Shown here piece by piece: positions 32,801 to 44,953 of a DNA stretch of 64,000 nucleotides. This stretch comes from Cinnamomum chago (taxonomy: Eukaryota; Streptophyta; Magnoliopsida; Laurales; Lauraceae). The first letter of the stretch is position 1. Each line of letters begins with the position of its first letter. Below the pieces are notes generated by a model. That model made no database searches. It saw only the letters and a program-made list of their open reading frames with translations, and had not been told where the DNA came from. Made by a program: the position numbers and the translations under genes. The DNA is taken from NCBI GenBank assembly GCA_038049695.1, contig CP142460.1, positions 23,687,001 through 23,751,000 on the forward strand. The letters are read 5' to 3'.

Positions 32801-34753
32801 GTAGTGGCTACACACAGTTAGGTCTGAGTCATGGACACTTGAAACAATAAACTTGTTCATAACTGAGAGATGTAGTTGGGCACTTCATCTTGGTATAAGT
32901 TATAATGAGATACTCTCCTGTATTCAGGGTGACTTACCTAAGTCACGGGAGGCTTTTCCGGATTTATCTCATTAGTGCATGTGTCATGCATTGAACAGGA
33001 CCACTTGTAGGTGTGATCTCTAAAATAGTACTATCACAGAGAGAGATCAAATCACCTCTAGCTACTGAGTGACCAGTGCTCTTAATCTTGAGCATTTGTG
33101 GATGAACTGACGAAGTCAAGTTCTTGTGCTTTAATTCACTATGGGTGAGATCTGTTCATGGGTCAACAGCTCTGTGTTTTGGGTGCTCGGGCTTGATTAG
33201 TTGGGACGTGCAAATGCAATATGGAGTCTATGCCATCATGTGATGGAATGATCGTCCCCTTAGAATTATCCGATTAATCATCAGAATCTAAGATCTTAGT
33301 ATATGGATGTTCCATATGGATATTGAACTTGTGGGTCGCTCCCTGGATCAAGAGAATGATATCCGGATGATGATTAAGTCAAGGGTATGAAGTTCTAAGG
33401 TTGATATGTAATCAAGAAGGTAGATAGTACATTGGTTAACCTACTTGATTATGGATGTTACATAGAGGGGCACTGTGGTCATTGTACTTGGTAGGTCAAA
33501 GACAATCGTCTATTAATGATGAGCTTTATTTGCAATTTAATATTTGTCCCTGGAGTACAACTATAACTCTCTAGTGGAATGAGTTAGGGTTAAAATGATC
33601 TTAATGTTGCTATGGGGTTAGCATGGACATTTTGGTCATTTTGGGAGCCAAGGGCAAATATGTCTTTTGGTCCCTCTTCTAGCCACTTTCCTATATTGGC
33701 ATGGTTTCCTAATTTAATTAGATAATATGTGGTTGAATTAATTTTGTGGAAGAATAATTTTGAGTTTAAATTCTAATAGGCTCTTGATGGCATACATGAA
33801 TTTAACTCTAGCTAAATTATTGACTAGTGGGCCATGGTGTGTTTAGCTATCTTGTGGGCCAGCCATAGGTGGAGCCCCTTGTGTGAGGTTTCCAAGTTTG
33901 ATTAGGTATCTTTACTTGGAAGGAAAGACTCCTCTTTGGGTAAGAATTCCATTGATTAATGCTTACTAATTTTAGTGTCTTTAATTAGTAAGTGTTGCAC
34001 AACTAAAGGGCTGGTTGCTATTCTTTTTAGGGATTGACATTCCTATTGGAATTAGGATTCCCAAAGAGGAATCTAATCATTATAAATATATGGGAGACCC
34101 CTTGGGCATGCAACACATCAGAAATCAAGGGGAATAAAAACCCTAGGGGCGTGAATCACCACAAGGTTCCATTGGCCGCCCAAGAGCAAGGGTGAAGCAC
34201 ACTCACGCCCAACCCATTGCTGCCCTCTTCTTCTTCATAGGAGAGGATATCAGGTCCTGGGTTGTTTCCACAAAGAGAAGTTCAGAAAACCCTTCTTAGG
34301 ATTCCATAGTTTGATCTCACCATCAAGACCAATTAGATTGGGAAGTGGAATAGGAGAGAAGATCAAAAGGAGAAAAATTCTGCAACAAATTCCTGCACCT
34401 GTATTGCTGGTTGCAGGCTGGTTTCAGACCTTTGAAGTCTTTCTTTTCAGAGTTTAGAGGCACTCAAATCATCAAGGTAATAGTCCTCTATCATCTCCTT
34501 TTATTTAGACACATGTTGATAATGATTTCATGGAGTTTTTATGCATGATTCATGGCTGGAAAATCAGATTAGTTTCAAGTTTTAAAAACTAGATCAGCCA
34601 TGGACGTCCTCTTGAATCTGATTTCAGATCTGTAATGTATTTTCTTTCATGGCCCACTTAATCCTACCCACTTAAATAACTAAAATACATTAAATTAATA
34701 TAATACTAATATTTTAATAATAAATATAATTAGTGGCGGGGCCGGATCTTACA
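29803..34753 (-). repeat. 3' LTR of B, interrupted by solo LTR D
   Basis: Without D and its duplication the length is about 2.94 kb, against 2,946 for the other LTR. It contains a 127-codon minus ORF (30530-30913) identical in both LTRs (40538-40921); I regard that as chance. Confidence 0.93.
32643..34649 (+). mobile_element. solo LTR D (2,007 bp) inside the B LTR
   Basis: The insert begins TGTTGGGATTGG and ends TTTTCTTTCA, flanked by TGGCC at 32638-32642 and 34650-34654. The other B LTR has a single TGGCC at the same point (near 42651). A TATA-like TATAAATATA at 34081 suggests + orientation. It has no internal coding region, so it is a solo LTR. Its family is uncertain; the start TGTTGGGAT resembles Copia LTRs. 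Confidence 0.93.
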
Positions 34754-34766
34754 TTCTCCCCCCCTT
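34754..34766 (-). promoter_or_regulatory. polypurine tract of B
   Basis: The minus strand reads AAGGGGGGAGAA (12-13 purines) directly before the LTR start TGTAAGATCC. Confidence 0.88.
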
Positions 34767-34770
34767 AGGA

Positions 34771-34884
34771 CATTTGGTCCTCCAAATGCAATCATACCTC
34801 TGGAAGAAGGTGTGGGTAAAGCTTCTTCATTTGGTCCTCCAAATGCAATCATACCTCTGGAAGAAGGTGTGGGTAAAGCTTCTT
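34771..34884 (-). repeat. 57-bp tandem duplication at the end of B pol
   Basis: CATTTGGTCCTCCAAATGCA and what follows repeats exactly once with a period of 57. It includes the natural stop region after the chromodomain (…LLPEV then TGA). Being a multiple of three, it does not shift frame. Confidence 0.9.
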
Positions 34885-35142
34885 CACTTGGTCCCGAAGT
34901 TCCCAAGTGGCTTCTCGAGGACTATGGTGCTCCCACTGGACTTTCACCCAGTGTATTGTCCGCGTCCTGAGAACTTGCTCCTTCGTGTCGATGATCCGAG
35001 AAGGTCGCTCAACATAAGTAACATCTGGCTGCAATTCCAATGGCTCATACTGCAGTACATGAGATGGGTTTGCGATATACTTCTTCAACATTGAGACATG
35101 AAAAACATTATGTACCGCTGACAATGCTGCTGGTAAGGCCAA
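34849..35142 (-). pseudogene. B pol: integrase tail and chromodomain
   Basis: The 97 codons in the pol frame contain HNVFHVSMLKKY, then YVERPSRIIDTKEQVLR and HHSPREATWEL, the chromodomain pattern of Tekay-type chromoviruses. Known chromovirus chromodomains direct integration toward marked chromatin. It is separated from the integrase by TGA at 35158. Confidence 0.85.
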
Positions 35143-35157
35143 TCTGTAGGCAACTTC

Positions 35158-36303
35158 TCAAATTCTTTCCAAGATCTCAAATGGACCGATATATCTCCGA
35201 GATAACTTCCCTTTCTGCCCAAACCTCAATGTTCCTCGTGTTGGTGAAACTTTTAGAAACACATGTTCGCCAATCTCGAATTGAAGATCTCTCCTCTTCA
35301 GGTCTGCATAACTCTTCTGTCGGCTTCTAGCAATTTTCAACCGATCATGGATTTGCTTTACTTTCTCACTAGTATCACTAACAATAGATGGACCATGAAA
35401 ACTCCTGACACCTATCTCCTCCCAACAGATTGGGGTCTTGCATCGACGTCCATACAACGCCTCAAATGGTGCCATGCCGATACTGGAATGATAACTATTA
35501 TTATATGCAAACTCGCACAATGGGAGACTTTTCTGCCAGTCCTTCCCGAAATCAAGGATGCAAGCTCGCAACATATCTTCCAGTGTCTGATTAGTCCTTT
35601 CAGTTTGACCGTCGGTCTGGGGATGATACGCTGTACTGAAATTCAATGATGTGCCCAGAGCTTCCTGAAGTTCAGTCCAGAATTTGCCCAAAAATCGAGG
35701 ATCTCTGTCTGATACAATCGATCGGGGAACACCATGAATTGTGACCACCTTCTCCATGTACATTCGAGCTAACTCATCCCGAGGTGTCTTCATGCTCATA
35801 GGTAAGAAATGTGTCACCTTAGTCAATCTGTCTACTATCACCCAGATGCTATCTTTGTTATGCATTGATGGCAACCCAGAGATAAAATCCATCGTTATGT
35901 GTTCCCATTTCCAGTCGGGCACTTCCAACTGTTGTAAAAGTCCTGGGGGCTGCTTCCGTTCTGCCTTTACTTGTTGACACACCAAGCACCTTGCTGCAAA
36001 TTCTGCTACATCCCTCTTCATATTTCTCCACCAATAATGATTACGCAGGTTCTGGTACCTCTTTGTACTACCAGGATGAATGGTATAGCTGGAGTGATGT
36101 GCTTCTGTCATGATCTCATTCTTCAGTTCTTCTATATTTGGCACACATAACCGATCTTGAAAGTACAACACACCATCCACTATTCTGAAATCTGGTCTGC
36201 TGTCAATCTGTTCAATCACTCGAGCTAGCTCTGGATCCTCTGACTGCTTGCTCTTGATCCTGCTCAAAATCTCTGGTTCCAAGACGAACATGTTAGCTAA
36301 CAT
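35158..36303 (-). pseudogene. B pol: integrase
   Basis: The zinc region (HHSSYTIHPGSTK, CLVCQQVK) is followed by the core with D in MDFISGLP, D in SDRDPRF and E in DGQTERTNQTLE, so the DDE set is intact. The tail has GPFEILERI. It is in frame with neighbouring segments but bounded by stops at 35158 and near 36307. Confidence 0.9.
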
Positions 36304-36372
36304 AACCTAGTCATCAATTGATTGCAAAGACACTCCCAAATCAAGGAAAATTTCTGCCCAAGACCATTCTGC

Positions 36373-36978
36373 TCACAAACATGCATTAGTTGCCGCCCTT
36401 CGACTCAATGCATCAGCCACTACATTGGCTTTCCCGGGATGATATTTGATTGGAAAATCAAAATCCTTCATGTATTCCATCCACCGGGTCTGTCTCATGT
36501 TCAATTCAGGCTGGGTAAACAAATATTGAAGACTTCTATGGTCTGAATGAATTTCAAATTTCTCACTGTAGAGATAGTGACGCCACATCTTCAATGCCAT
36601 GACTACTGCGGCCAGTTCCAAATCATGTGTGGCATACTTTTTCTCATGCTCTTTCAATTGTCTAGAGCCATAAGCCACTACTTTCCCATCCTGCATAAGC
36701 ACACAACCCAATCCAACCTTTGAGGCATCCGTATAAATGACAAATCTACCATTTTCTGTAGGCAATGTGAGCACTGGAGCTGTAGTCAACCTGTTCTTTA
36801 ACTCCTGAAAACTTGCTTCACATTCGTCAGTCCACACGAATGGTACATCTTTTCGTGTTAATCTGGTCAATGGAGCAGCAATGGATGAAAATCCTTTCAC
36901 AAATCTCCTGTAGTAACCTGCTAAACCCAAGAAACTACGAATCTCTATTACTGACATGGGTCTCTGCCACTTGACCAC
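36373..36978 (-). pseudogene. B pol: RT connection and RNase H
   Basis: [19 protein letters not shown] is the RT thumb-connection motif. RNase H shows [10 protein letters not shown], a later E in THDLELAAV and DH in [11 protein letters not shown]. The segment ends [15 protein letters not shown] at TAG 36373. A further in-frame TAG lies near 37008, upstream of this segment. Confidence 0.88.
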
Positions 36979-37188
36979 TGCCTCAATCTTTCCTGGATCA
37001 ACCGCCTAACCTTCCTTGCTGATGATGTCACCCAAGAAAATTACTTGCTGAAGCCAAAATTCGCATTTACTCAACTTGGCATAGAGTTGATGCTCTCTCA
37101 AAGTCTGCAATGCTGACCTCAAATGATGCTCGTGATCTTCTCGAGACCGAGAATATACTAACACGTCGTCTATAAAAACAACGATAAA

Positions 37189-39183
37189 CTAGTCGAGAAA
37201 TGGAGCAAATATTTTATTCATCAAGGCCATAAATACTCCTGGAGCATTGGTTAGCCCAAATGGCATTACCAAAAACTCGTAGTGGCCATATCTGGTCCTG
37301 AATGCTGTCTTCTGAATGTCCTGATCTCGAACTCTGAGTTGATGATATCCCGATCTCAGGTCTATCTTTGAAAAATATTCAGCTCCCTGAAGCTGATCAA
37401 ACAATTCATCGATCCTTGGGAGAGGATATTTGTTCTTGATTGTGACCTGATTGAGTTGTCGATAATCTATGCACATCCTCATAGACCCATCCTTTTTCTT
37501 CACAAATAGGACCGGCGCACCCCAAGGTGATACACTTGGTCTCACAAACCCCTTGTCCAACAAATCCTGCAATTGAGTTTTCAACTCTCTGAGTTCTGCT
37601 GGAGCCATTCTATATGGAGCTTTAGAAATTGCAGCTGTCCCTGGTACCAATTCAATCGAAAAGTCTATCTCCCTGACTGGAGGTAAGCCTAGAATTTCAT
37701 CCGGGAAAACATCCGGGAACTCACAGACCACTGGAATATCCTCCACCCCTTTTGACTGTTTATCCTCTGTGATAAACGCCAAATATCCTTCACATCCAGA
37801 TTTCAACAATCTTTCTGCTTTCAATGCCGAGATCCTGCATGTCCGAATTGGTTTCCTCCGACCAACAAATTCAATAGTGTCAGAATGCAATGACAACTTG
37901 ATTGTTATATTAAAACAGTCCATCACTGCTCTATAGGTCGCTAGCCAGTCCATACCAAGTATGACATCGAAATCCTTCATCGTTAAAAGAATCAGGTCTG
38001 CAGGTAAGATGAAATCCCCAATTTGAACTCGAGTACTCGGAAAATATTGGTGGCAACGAACCTGCTTGCCCACTGGGGTACCCAATACTAAAGCAACATC
38101 TAATCTCACTACAGCCTCATTGATATGTCTAGCAAAATCATGAGAAACAAAGGAATGTGTAGAGCCATGGTCAAATATGGCCTTAGCTTCTACCTCTGAG
38201 ATTAAAACAATACCTTCCACAACCTCTGCAGAAGCATCTGCATCCTCATGAGTAACTGCATATACTCTGCCCATCTGCTGAGCTTGGTTCAGCTGCCCTT
38301 GCACTGGCCTAGGTGCTCTTGGTTGACCCACTGGTTGCTGCTGCCTTTGTGGCTGGAATGGCCTCTGTTGACCTTGCATTGGCCTCTGCTGCCCTAGGAC
38401 TGGCCTCTGCTGCTGTGGCGCTGCACCCCTATATTGTTGATACTGAGGGGCTGGTGCTCGGTACATATGTTGTTGTGGTGCCCGAGGAATCTGTTGTGGT
38501 CCCTGCGGAGGTGCTATCCTCCAAGGTTGCTGTGCAGGAGCACGATAAGCTGCTAGCTGGGACACTGGCAACTGACTACCGCCATTGGGACAATCGCGAA
38601 CTCGATGGCCAATCTGCCCACAGTGAAAACATGCACCTGTCTCTCTGTAGCACTGCTCAATAGGATGGTTCTTTCCACATCGTCCACACAGTTGTCTCTG
38701 ACCACCTGAGGGTTGAACTTGAAACTTCTGTTTCTTAGGGTTGCCTTGGCTAGAAGATTGCCTCAACTGATGTTGCTGATATTTAACCTGCCTTTCTGCT
38801 GCCTTCTTCTTTAGTGCACCTTCAGCCCAATATGCACTTTTCACAGCCTCTTGGAATGTCGGGCGTTGATTATCTCCGATCATCATGTAGATATCAGCTG
38901 ATAACCCATCAAGAAAACGCCTGATTTTCTCTTCCTCTGGAACAACTAGTGTAGGTGCATACTTAGCCAATCTTGTGAACTGTTGTTCATATTGCTGCAC
39001 TGACATGTCACCTTGCACTAAGTTCTGAAAATCCCTCTTCCACTGGTCCTTGACATATTTGGGAATAAATTTATCCATAAACTCCATAGTAAATGTTTCC
39101 CAAGCATTCTCTTCAGCCACTACCTCTGCTTGCACTACTTCTTTGACTGAGTTCCACCATTGGAGAGCTATACCTCTGAACAT
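37189..39183 (-). pseudogene. B gag, protease and most of RT
   Basis: Gag capsid ([10 protein letters not shown]) leads to the zinc knuckle [14 protein letters not shown], preceded by a partial one ([13 protein letters not shown]) and followed by a Q/P-rich linker. Protease has FDHGSTHSF where FDSGATHSF is usual, so the active-site loop is changed. RT blocks [20 protein letters not shown] and [10 protein letters not shown] are present. TAG at 37189 stops the frame just before the catalytic FIDDVLVYS, which is still readable beyond it. Confidence 0.88.
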
Positions 39184-39636
39184 TTAAGCTGCCAAATTAA
39201 CTCTCTGCTTTTGAGTGCAATTGAAGACTGCAAAGATTTGCTCCAACTGTTCTATAAAACCATCCACTACCATGGGATCTTCAGACCCGTGAAACTCAGG
39301 AGGAACCCTCTTCTTGAATTTCTCATAGAGGTCATTTTGATCCACTTCCCTGGGAGGCATGACCACTTGCACTGGCTGAGCTGCTCGATCTGTCAAGGCT
39401 AAGATCTGAGCCTGAAATGTTGCTCTATCTCTGTCTGCTTGTGCTCTCTCAGCAGCTCGTTCTTCCCTTTCTCGCTGTTTCTCTGCAGCTTGTTCGGTCT
39501 CACGTGCTCTCTGCTACTCATTTTGAGTAGTCTGGGCTTGCACAAAAGTTTGCAAGAGTTGGGTGAAACGATCGTCTGGATTATTGGATCCATTCCCAGG
39601 TTCTTTGTCCTAAGATCTAGTATTACGCTGTGCCAT
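39184..39636 (-). pseudogene. B gag N-terminus
   Basis: The frame starts at ATG 39634-39636 (MAQRNTRS) and has in-frame stops at 39610, 39514 and 39184. It includes a charged helical region (AEKQREREERAAERAQADRD) and EFHGSEDPMVVDGFIEQLE, the start of the gag domain. No frameshift is present, so gag and pol share one frame from here to 34849, about 1,596 codons. Confidence 0.82.
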
Positions 39637-39791
39637 GACCTACAATCAAATAATGATGGGTTAGATTCTATGAAACAAGCTAACAAACAATTCTATAAGT
39701 TTTATAGTTAGCATGTAAAACGTGTCTAACGGAATTCGCAATCCTCACCACGTCCTATTATTTCTATCCATTTTTAATATCCGAGAATCGT

Positions 39792-39808
39792 GCTGGGCTC
39801 TAATACCA
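39792..39808 (-). promoter_or_regulatory. primer-binding site of B
   Basis: The minus strand reads TGGTATTAGAGCCCAGC two bases after the 5' LTR end. It is one base from TGGTATCAGAGC, the usual initiator-methionine tRNA site. Confidence 0.85.
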
Positions 39809-39810
39809 AC

Positions 39811-42756
39811 TGTCACGTCCCCCAAAATAAGAATTGGGGAAAAACGTGAAAAATAAATTAAATTCAAATTTTCCTTTGTTTAATACAACACAAGCTTCCA
39901 AAAAGTGGACCCACAAAAAAAATTCCTGTGGTGAGTCAAAATATATTTCATTAAATGCAACGAAAGCTTAATCAATTGATATTCAATGATCATAAATAAG
40001 ATCCAACACGAAAATCAAATAAACATTAATTGTTAAAGTTGCAGAATGAATAAAACAATTACTAAAGAAATGTTTATCATTAAAGAAAGTTCATCTAAAG
40101 AGTTGCTAAGATGACATTCACTCTCATGCAGGCTTAGACGACTCCGAAACCGTCTCCGGCATCCCACTCGGGTTCATCAGTTGGCTCAAACGTTTGAAAC
40201 GCTTGATCCTCCTCCGTCTCCTGGGTAAAGTAGGGCTCGGTACCTATGCACCAAATATTACAAAGTAAACAGCAAGTACATAATCATAATTCGAAATTTA
40301 ATACAACAACGAGAAGAATATAAACGAGAGCGATCATATAGAAGTAATGACAATAATAATGACAAGAAAGGACGTATAGCCTAATCCAAATAAAACAAAA
40401 GGAGCAATATGATTCACACGAAGACAAGTATCCCCGTTTTGGGTGGTCAGCCCTAAATAAATTGGGAGAGCCCGTCCATAACGTCAGTGGTCATAAACCG
40501 ATCGAATTAAAAACAAATCAGGATAACCTGTTCACATTCAAAGCGGATTATAAGTGATTCGGTCACATCGGTGATCAACCGTCCATATATCGATCTGCAG
40601 TCGTCCATAAATGACCCACATAAACATAAATATATAAGCATAATAGACCTGAATAATAAAGCTCCGACACAAGAGTCCTAAGTCAAAATAAAGTGCTGGC
40701 CATTCCACATCCCATATCATAATCAAATAATCATTACAAAGTTTGCCAAGCCACTTTATAGTCCATAATACACAATAGGGTATGCATCTAAAGGAATACA
40801 TATCATAAACCAACATATATATACATGCGAAGGTTAAGACATAGATACGAATCGATCCTAAGGTCAAACATAAGGTCTCGTACCCCACAACTATAGAAAT
40901 CTCTAATAAATATAAGATCAACGCATCCCTTTTCCATTAATGGTGCATAGACCCAATTAAGGGTTTTCCAATAGTGATGGGTTGAACTCGAATCTATTAG
41001 GATTTCCCCGAGGTCATTCGAGGCATTAAACCCCATGTTGGTAATATACCGTTGCCCGGACGGTATATACTTGGTCCAAAGAAATAATAATAAAGTACAA
41101 AAATATAATTTTAGCACATTAGAAACTAAAGATATCATTTAATATTAATTTGCAAATAATGACAAATAACCTTAGCTTACAATTTTTAGAAAACTTAGGG
41201 TCCCATCTTAGTGTATTTCCAAGAATACAAATTTCAAGAATCCAATGGGTTCATTAAAGAATAAGGGTCTTTTTCTAAATTCTATAAACTATGAGGTAGG
41301 CAGGGAAATACTTTGATAGCATTTAATGCTTCTCACATGGGAAACACTCCTTCCAATTCATGTCCCAGGTCAATTGTACTCTGCCCCCTCCACACACCAG
41401 TCAGTAGGGAAACAGTCACTCAACACAGAATGCACCTATGTAGTAAGTAATTTCACACCAACTGTATCAAGCTCCTTTAGAAAGTGGGCCCTACTAATCA
41501 AACCTCATACTCAGCCCCACCTATAAGGTCGCCAAGGCCCCTCACTAGATCCATGGTCCGGATTGGTAATTGGGTCACTCCCAAAAGTTATTCAACGTTC
41601 TGCACATGTGTTCCCCCTACTGCCCTTCTGTTTTCTTTTTAATTCATGTACAAGTCAAGGTCAGGCTGCCCCTACACTATTAATGTCAAACATGCATTGA
41701 TATTGGCCCCCACCAGATTATATGAAAGGAAACACTTGTCTCCATGTTCTGCAACTAGAGGTCTTCCCCCTACTTTTATTTTCTTCCAAAACCTGTACAG
41801 ATCCAGCCACACCCACAGAACCTCATTCACGCCTGTAGCAACCGGATGACTAAATACTGGGTCCCACAGAGCACAACCCCATATCACCAAGACAAGCAAC
41901 ATCGTCCAGCCATGAATGGATTATTGCCCGGGCTAGATCTCTTCTCACAACATGATTAAATATAATTAAAATAATTTCAAAGTAACTCACACCCCAAAAT
42001 TTAAAATCAAAAGACACTGGCCATATATGTACATGGCATCATCACAAAAGAGAAAATCAAACATTAGGGCATAAAATAGATTTCTACATGCATCCACACA
42101 TGAATCAAAAGAGGAACACAAGCATTAAATTTACAATTTATAATTAGGTACTTGCCTTTTACCGGAGTTGAAAAAATGCACAGATCCTGACCAAAACCCA
42201 AATCGAGATTCCCACAGCACTCAATCACAATCCTAACACCAATCTGATATAAGAGATGAGAAAGAAATATCCAGGTAATCAGATCTATGATATTCCTACC
42301 CAAATCCTAGCATTGGAAAGAAAAAGGGAATAACCCAAGAATACAGATCTACTCATAATGATTTGAGGAGATGGTTATATGAGATAAGAAAGTTGAGCCA
42401 ATAATGCTGGTATCCTCTGATTTTGATTCTGATGGCTGGATCTTAAAGCTGGAATTAATGACTTGGGAAGTTGAAAGAGGAAGAAGACGAACGGGAAGAG
42501 TTGGAGAGAGATAAGTGAGAAGAGATGAATCGTGAGATTAGTTAAAATAGGGATTAGGTTAAAAGGTGGGCTTAAGTTATTGGGTCAAAACTACAGGTCA
42601 GGTCATCTACCCATTAACCCAACTCACTAAACCACGCATCTAATCTAACGTGTGGCCCACTTAATCCTACCCACTTAAATAACTAAAATACATTAAATTA
42701 ATATAATACTAATATTTTAATAATAAATATAATTAGTGGCGGGGCCGGATCTTACA
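39811..42756 (-). repeat. 5' LTR of B (2,946 bp)
   Basis: Uninterrupted LTR, TGTAAGATCC to GGACGTGACA on the minus strand. It is close to identical to the other LTR by eye. It gives the empty-site reference for insertion D. Confidence 0.94.
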
Positions 42757-44953
42757 TGATGATTGTAGGTGAGTTGGCTGGTTCAATGGGTTCGTTGGAT
42801 TATGGGCTGGTTTTGTGGTTTGGTTTGGGTGAGGGTCCTGAATTGCGTTGGTGAGGCTGTGGGGCGTGTTGCTGTGTGAGGTAACTATGCAGGTGGGTTC
42901 TTACCGGACAGTGATAATGGGGCTGTTTAATTGGAAGTTAGGTGATGAAGGATATCGGGCATGGTATTTGCAAGGTAGTTTGTGTATGGATGGGTTTAAT
43001 GGAGACGGTGATTAGTATTGACTGGGTTGGTTGCTGGTTGAAGTAGGGAAAAAGGTAAGTTCGTGTTTGCTTGGAGAGTCTTGATGATGATGTGCTGCGT
43101 AATGATGGAATGGGTTCTGCTTTGGGTTGAGTGGTTTGGATAGGTGGTGCTCGGAGAGAAGGGAGTGGCTGTTTGGCTGGATGTGTGCAGGTGCAGGGGA
43201 TAGTAGGGAGAGAGGCAGAGTGGAGAAGGAAAGGAGGGTGGCGCTGGCGCTGCATGCAGGGAGACGTTTGGCGGCGTGAGGTGCTGCTTCGGAGGAAGAT
43301 GAAGGCGCTGCGGTCGTCCGGGGGTTGCTGCGTGCGTCTGGCGGGGAGATGAAGATGGGTTTGCGATGGATGGAGAGAGAGAGAGAGAGAGAGAGTCCAG
43401 TGATGGTGATGGCAGCGAGGGTGATGACGGGGAGATGAAGGAGAGGGTGCCGCTGTGAGGGAGAGGTCTGAGCGTTCCCAGATGAAGAAGATGGGAAGAT
43501 GATGGAGATGGGAGTTCTCTATGCTGGAAGAAGATGGACGGTGGGAATAATGGCCGGGCGTCTGCGGGCGTTGATGGAGGATTGGAGGGAGATGGAAAAT
43601 GACGATGGGCTGGGTGATGAGAGGGGACAGGCGCAGAGATAGAGAGGAAAGATGGAGGGAGATGGTGAGTGTGGAGATGGCGTCTGTGCCTGTGAAGATG
43701 GGTGCTGGGTTCTGGGATGATGATGGGCTGCAGGGGGTCGTCTGGTAGAGAGGATGCAGTTGTGCAAGGGGGTTGTGAGATGGGAAAGGGGGGATCAGCG
43801 CAGCATGGAGAACGAGAAGGGTTGTGGAGATGAAGGTTAAGTCTCGAGTTGGGCCGAATGGGTCAGACTTGATGGGTTTAATGGGTTTGGAACCTGATCT
43901 GGGTCAAATGGGTTTAGTTGGCCTGGGGTCAGATCCGGGTTGGGGTATGGTGTAGGTTTGGGTTTGATGGCCCAATGGGTTGATTTAGTTGAGGTTTAAG
44001 CTAGGTTGAATGAGCCTGATGAGTTTTGACTTGAGTTGGGCCGAACGGGTTTGGGCTAGGATGGGATATAGAGAGAATGGAAAAGATAAGAGTCTTGAGG
44101 GGGTAAGATTCATCCCATAATTTGAAAAGAAGATTTGCTAAAGCATGGGATGGATGATTCAAATGAAGATCAGATTAACCGCAGGTTTAGCTATCCTATA
44201 TTTAAAAATCGAGTTTTGAAGGTTTGCTTTTGTTGATGGGTCAAACGTATTATATGGATTGGTGGGCATGGCCAGGTTGGGTTGTTGAATTGGAGAGGGC
44301 CGGCCCATTTATCTCTTTGATTGGAAAAAAGGTAGGACCCATGCATGCCAAATATGTAGAAATCAAGCTTAGGATTTAGCCATTGGATTTCTGTGAATTG
44401 AATATTCGTGGAAGATTCTTGGTGAGGAGAACACATTGGCATATTGACTCGAACCATTTGAAGTCCAGCAAGAATTTCGAAATTTTAGGGACCCATACCA
44501 GATTAATTTTGAAGAAGGAGCCATAATTTGAGATCCGACTGTCAGATTTTTAAAATCTCAACATTAGTGGAAATCTCTTGACAAGTAGGTCCCGATGATA
44601 TATAGGTCTGGTTCATTTGAAGATCGATTAAATATCTGAATTTTTAAGGTGCACACATATATTAAGTTCGTAAAAAAGGCATATCTCTTGATCCGATCGT
44701 TGGATTCTTCAAAGCCTTATATCAGCAGGAAGCTTATTAAAGGTAGATCATCATGAAAGTGAGATCTGACTTGAAACATGAGAGGTGGTGAGATCCATAA
44801 AAAAAGTCCTATAATGATGCAACCGTCCCAATTGTGCATGATAATGAAGATTTAAATTTATTTATTCAAAATTGTCCAAATGGGGCAAAATTGGGGCATC
44901 AATAATATAAGTATTAAAATTGTCCATAGGGGTGCCAAAATGAGGTGTCTACA

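Larger units (their letters stand above)
29803..42756 (-). mobile_element. complete Tekay/Del-like chromovirus B
   Basis: LTRs 29803-34753 (with insertion D) and 39811-42756 flank a single-frame gag-pol with a chromodomain. Five-base duplications TGATG lie at 29798-29802 and 42757-42761. The minus-strand LTR starts TGTAAGATCC and ends GGACGTGACA. The primer site resembles initiator-Met tRNA, and the polypurine tract is clear. Long LTRs, CCHC gag, integrase and a C-terminal chromodomain suit the Tekay/Del clade. The LTRs differ at few sites, so the insertion is fairly recent, yet the polyprotein has at least eight stops. Confidence 0.95.
18063..44953 (-). mobile_element. Tat-like retrotransposon C, without RT, carrying nested B and B'
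   Basis: Long direct repeats 18063-19902 and 43247-44953 define an LTR pair. A minus-strand polypurine tract beside the left LTR and LTR start TGTAGACACC on the minus strand (44953) set the orientation as minus. The internal region 19903-29628 holds a long decayed ORF and an integrase tail, but no gag, RT or RNase H that I recognise. The 5' LTR is split by element B; the 3' LTR is cut at its distal end by B'. The target duplication would start ATTAC at 44954; its partner is outside the window. Confidence 0.75.
29629..44953 (-). repeat. 5' LTR of C, split by element B
   Basis: The LTR is 29629-29797 plus 42762-44953, about 2.36 kb when B and one duplication copy are removed. The outer end TGTAGACACC (minus, at 44953) is firm from the LTR comparison. 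The inner end (minus ...CCTAGCATCA at 29629) is inferred, because the other LTR is truncated there; it is followed by AAT and TGGTGAGATC, a possible primer-binding site (29617-29626). A (GA)n run lies near 43370-43395. Confidence 0.55.
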
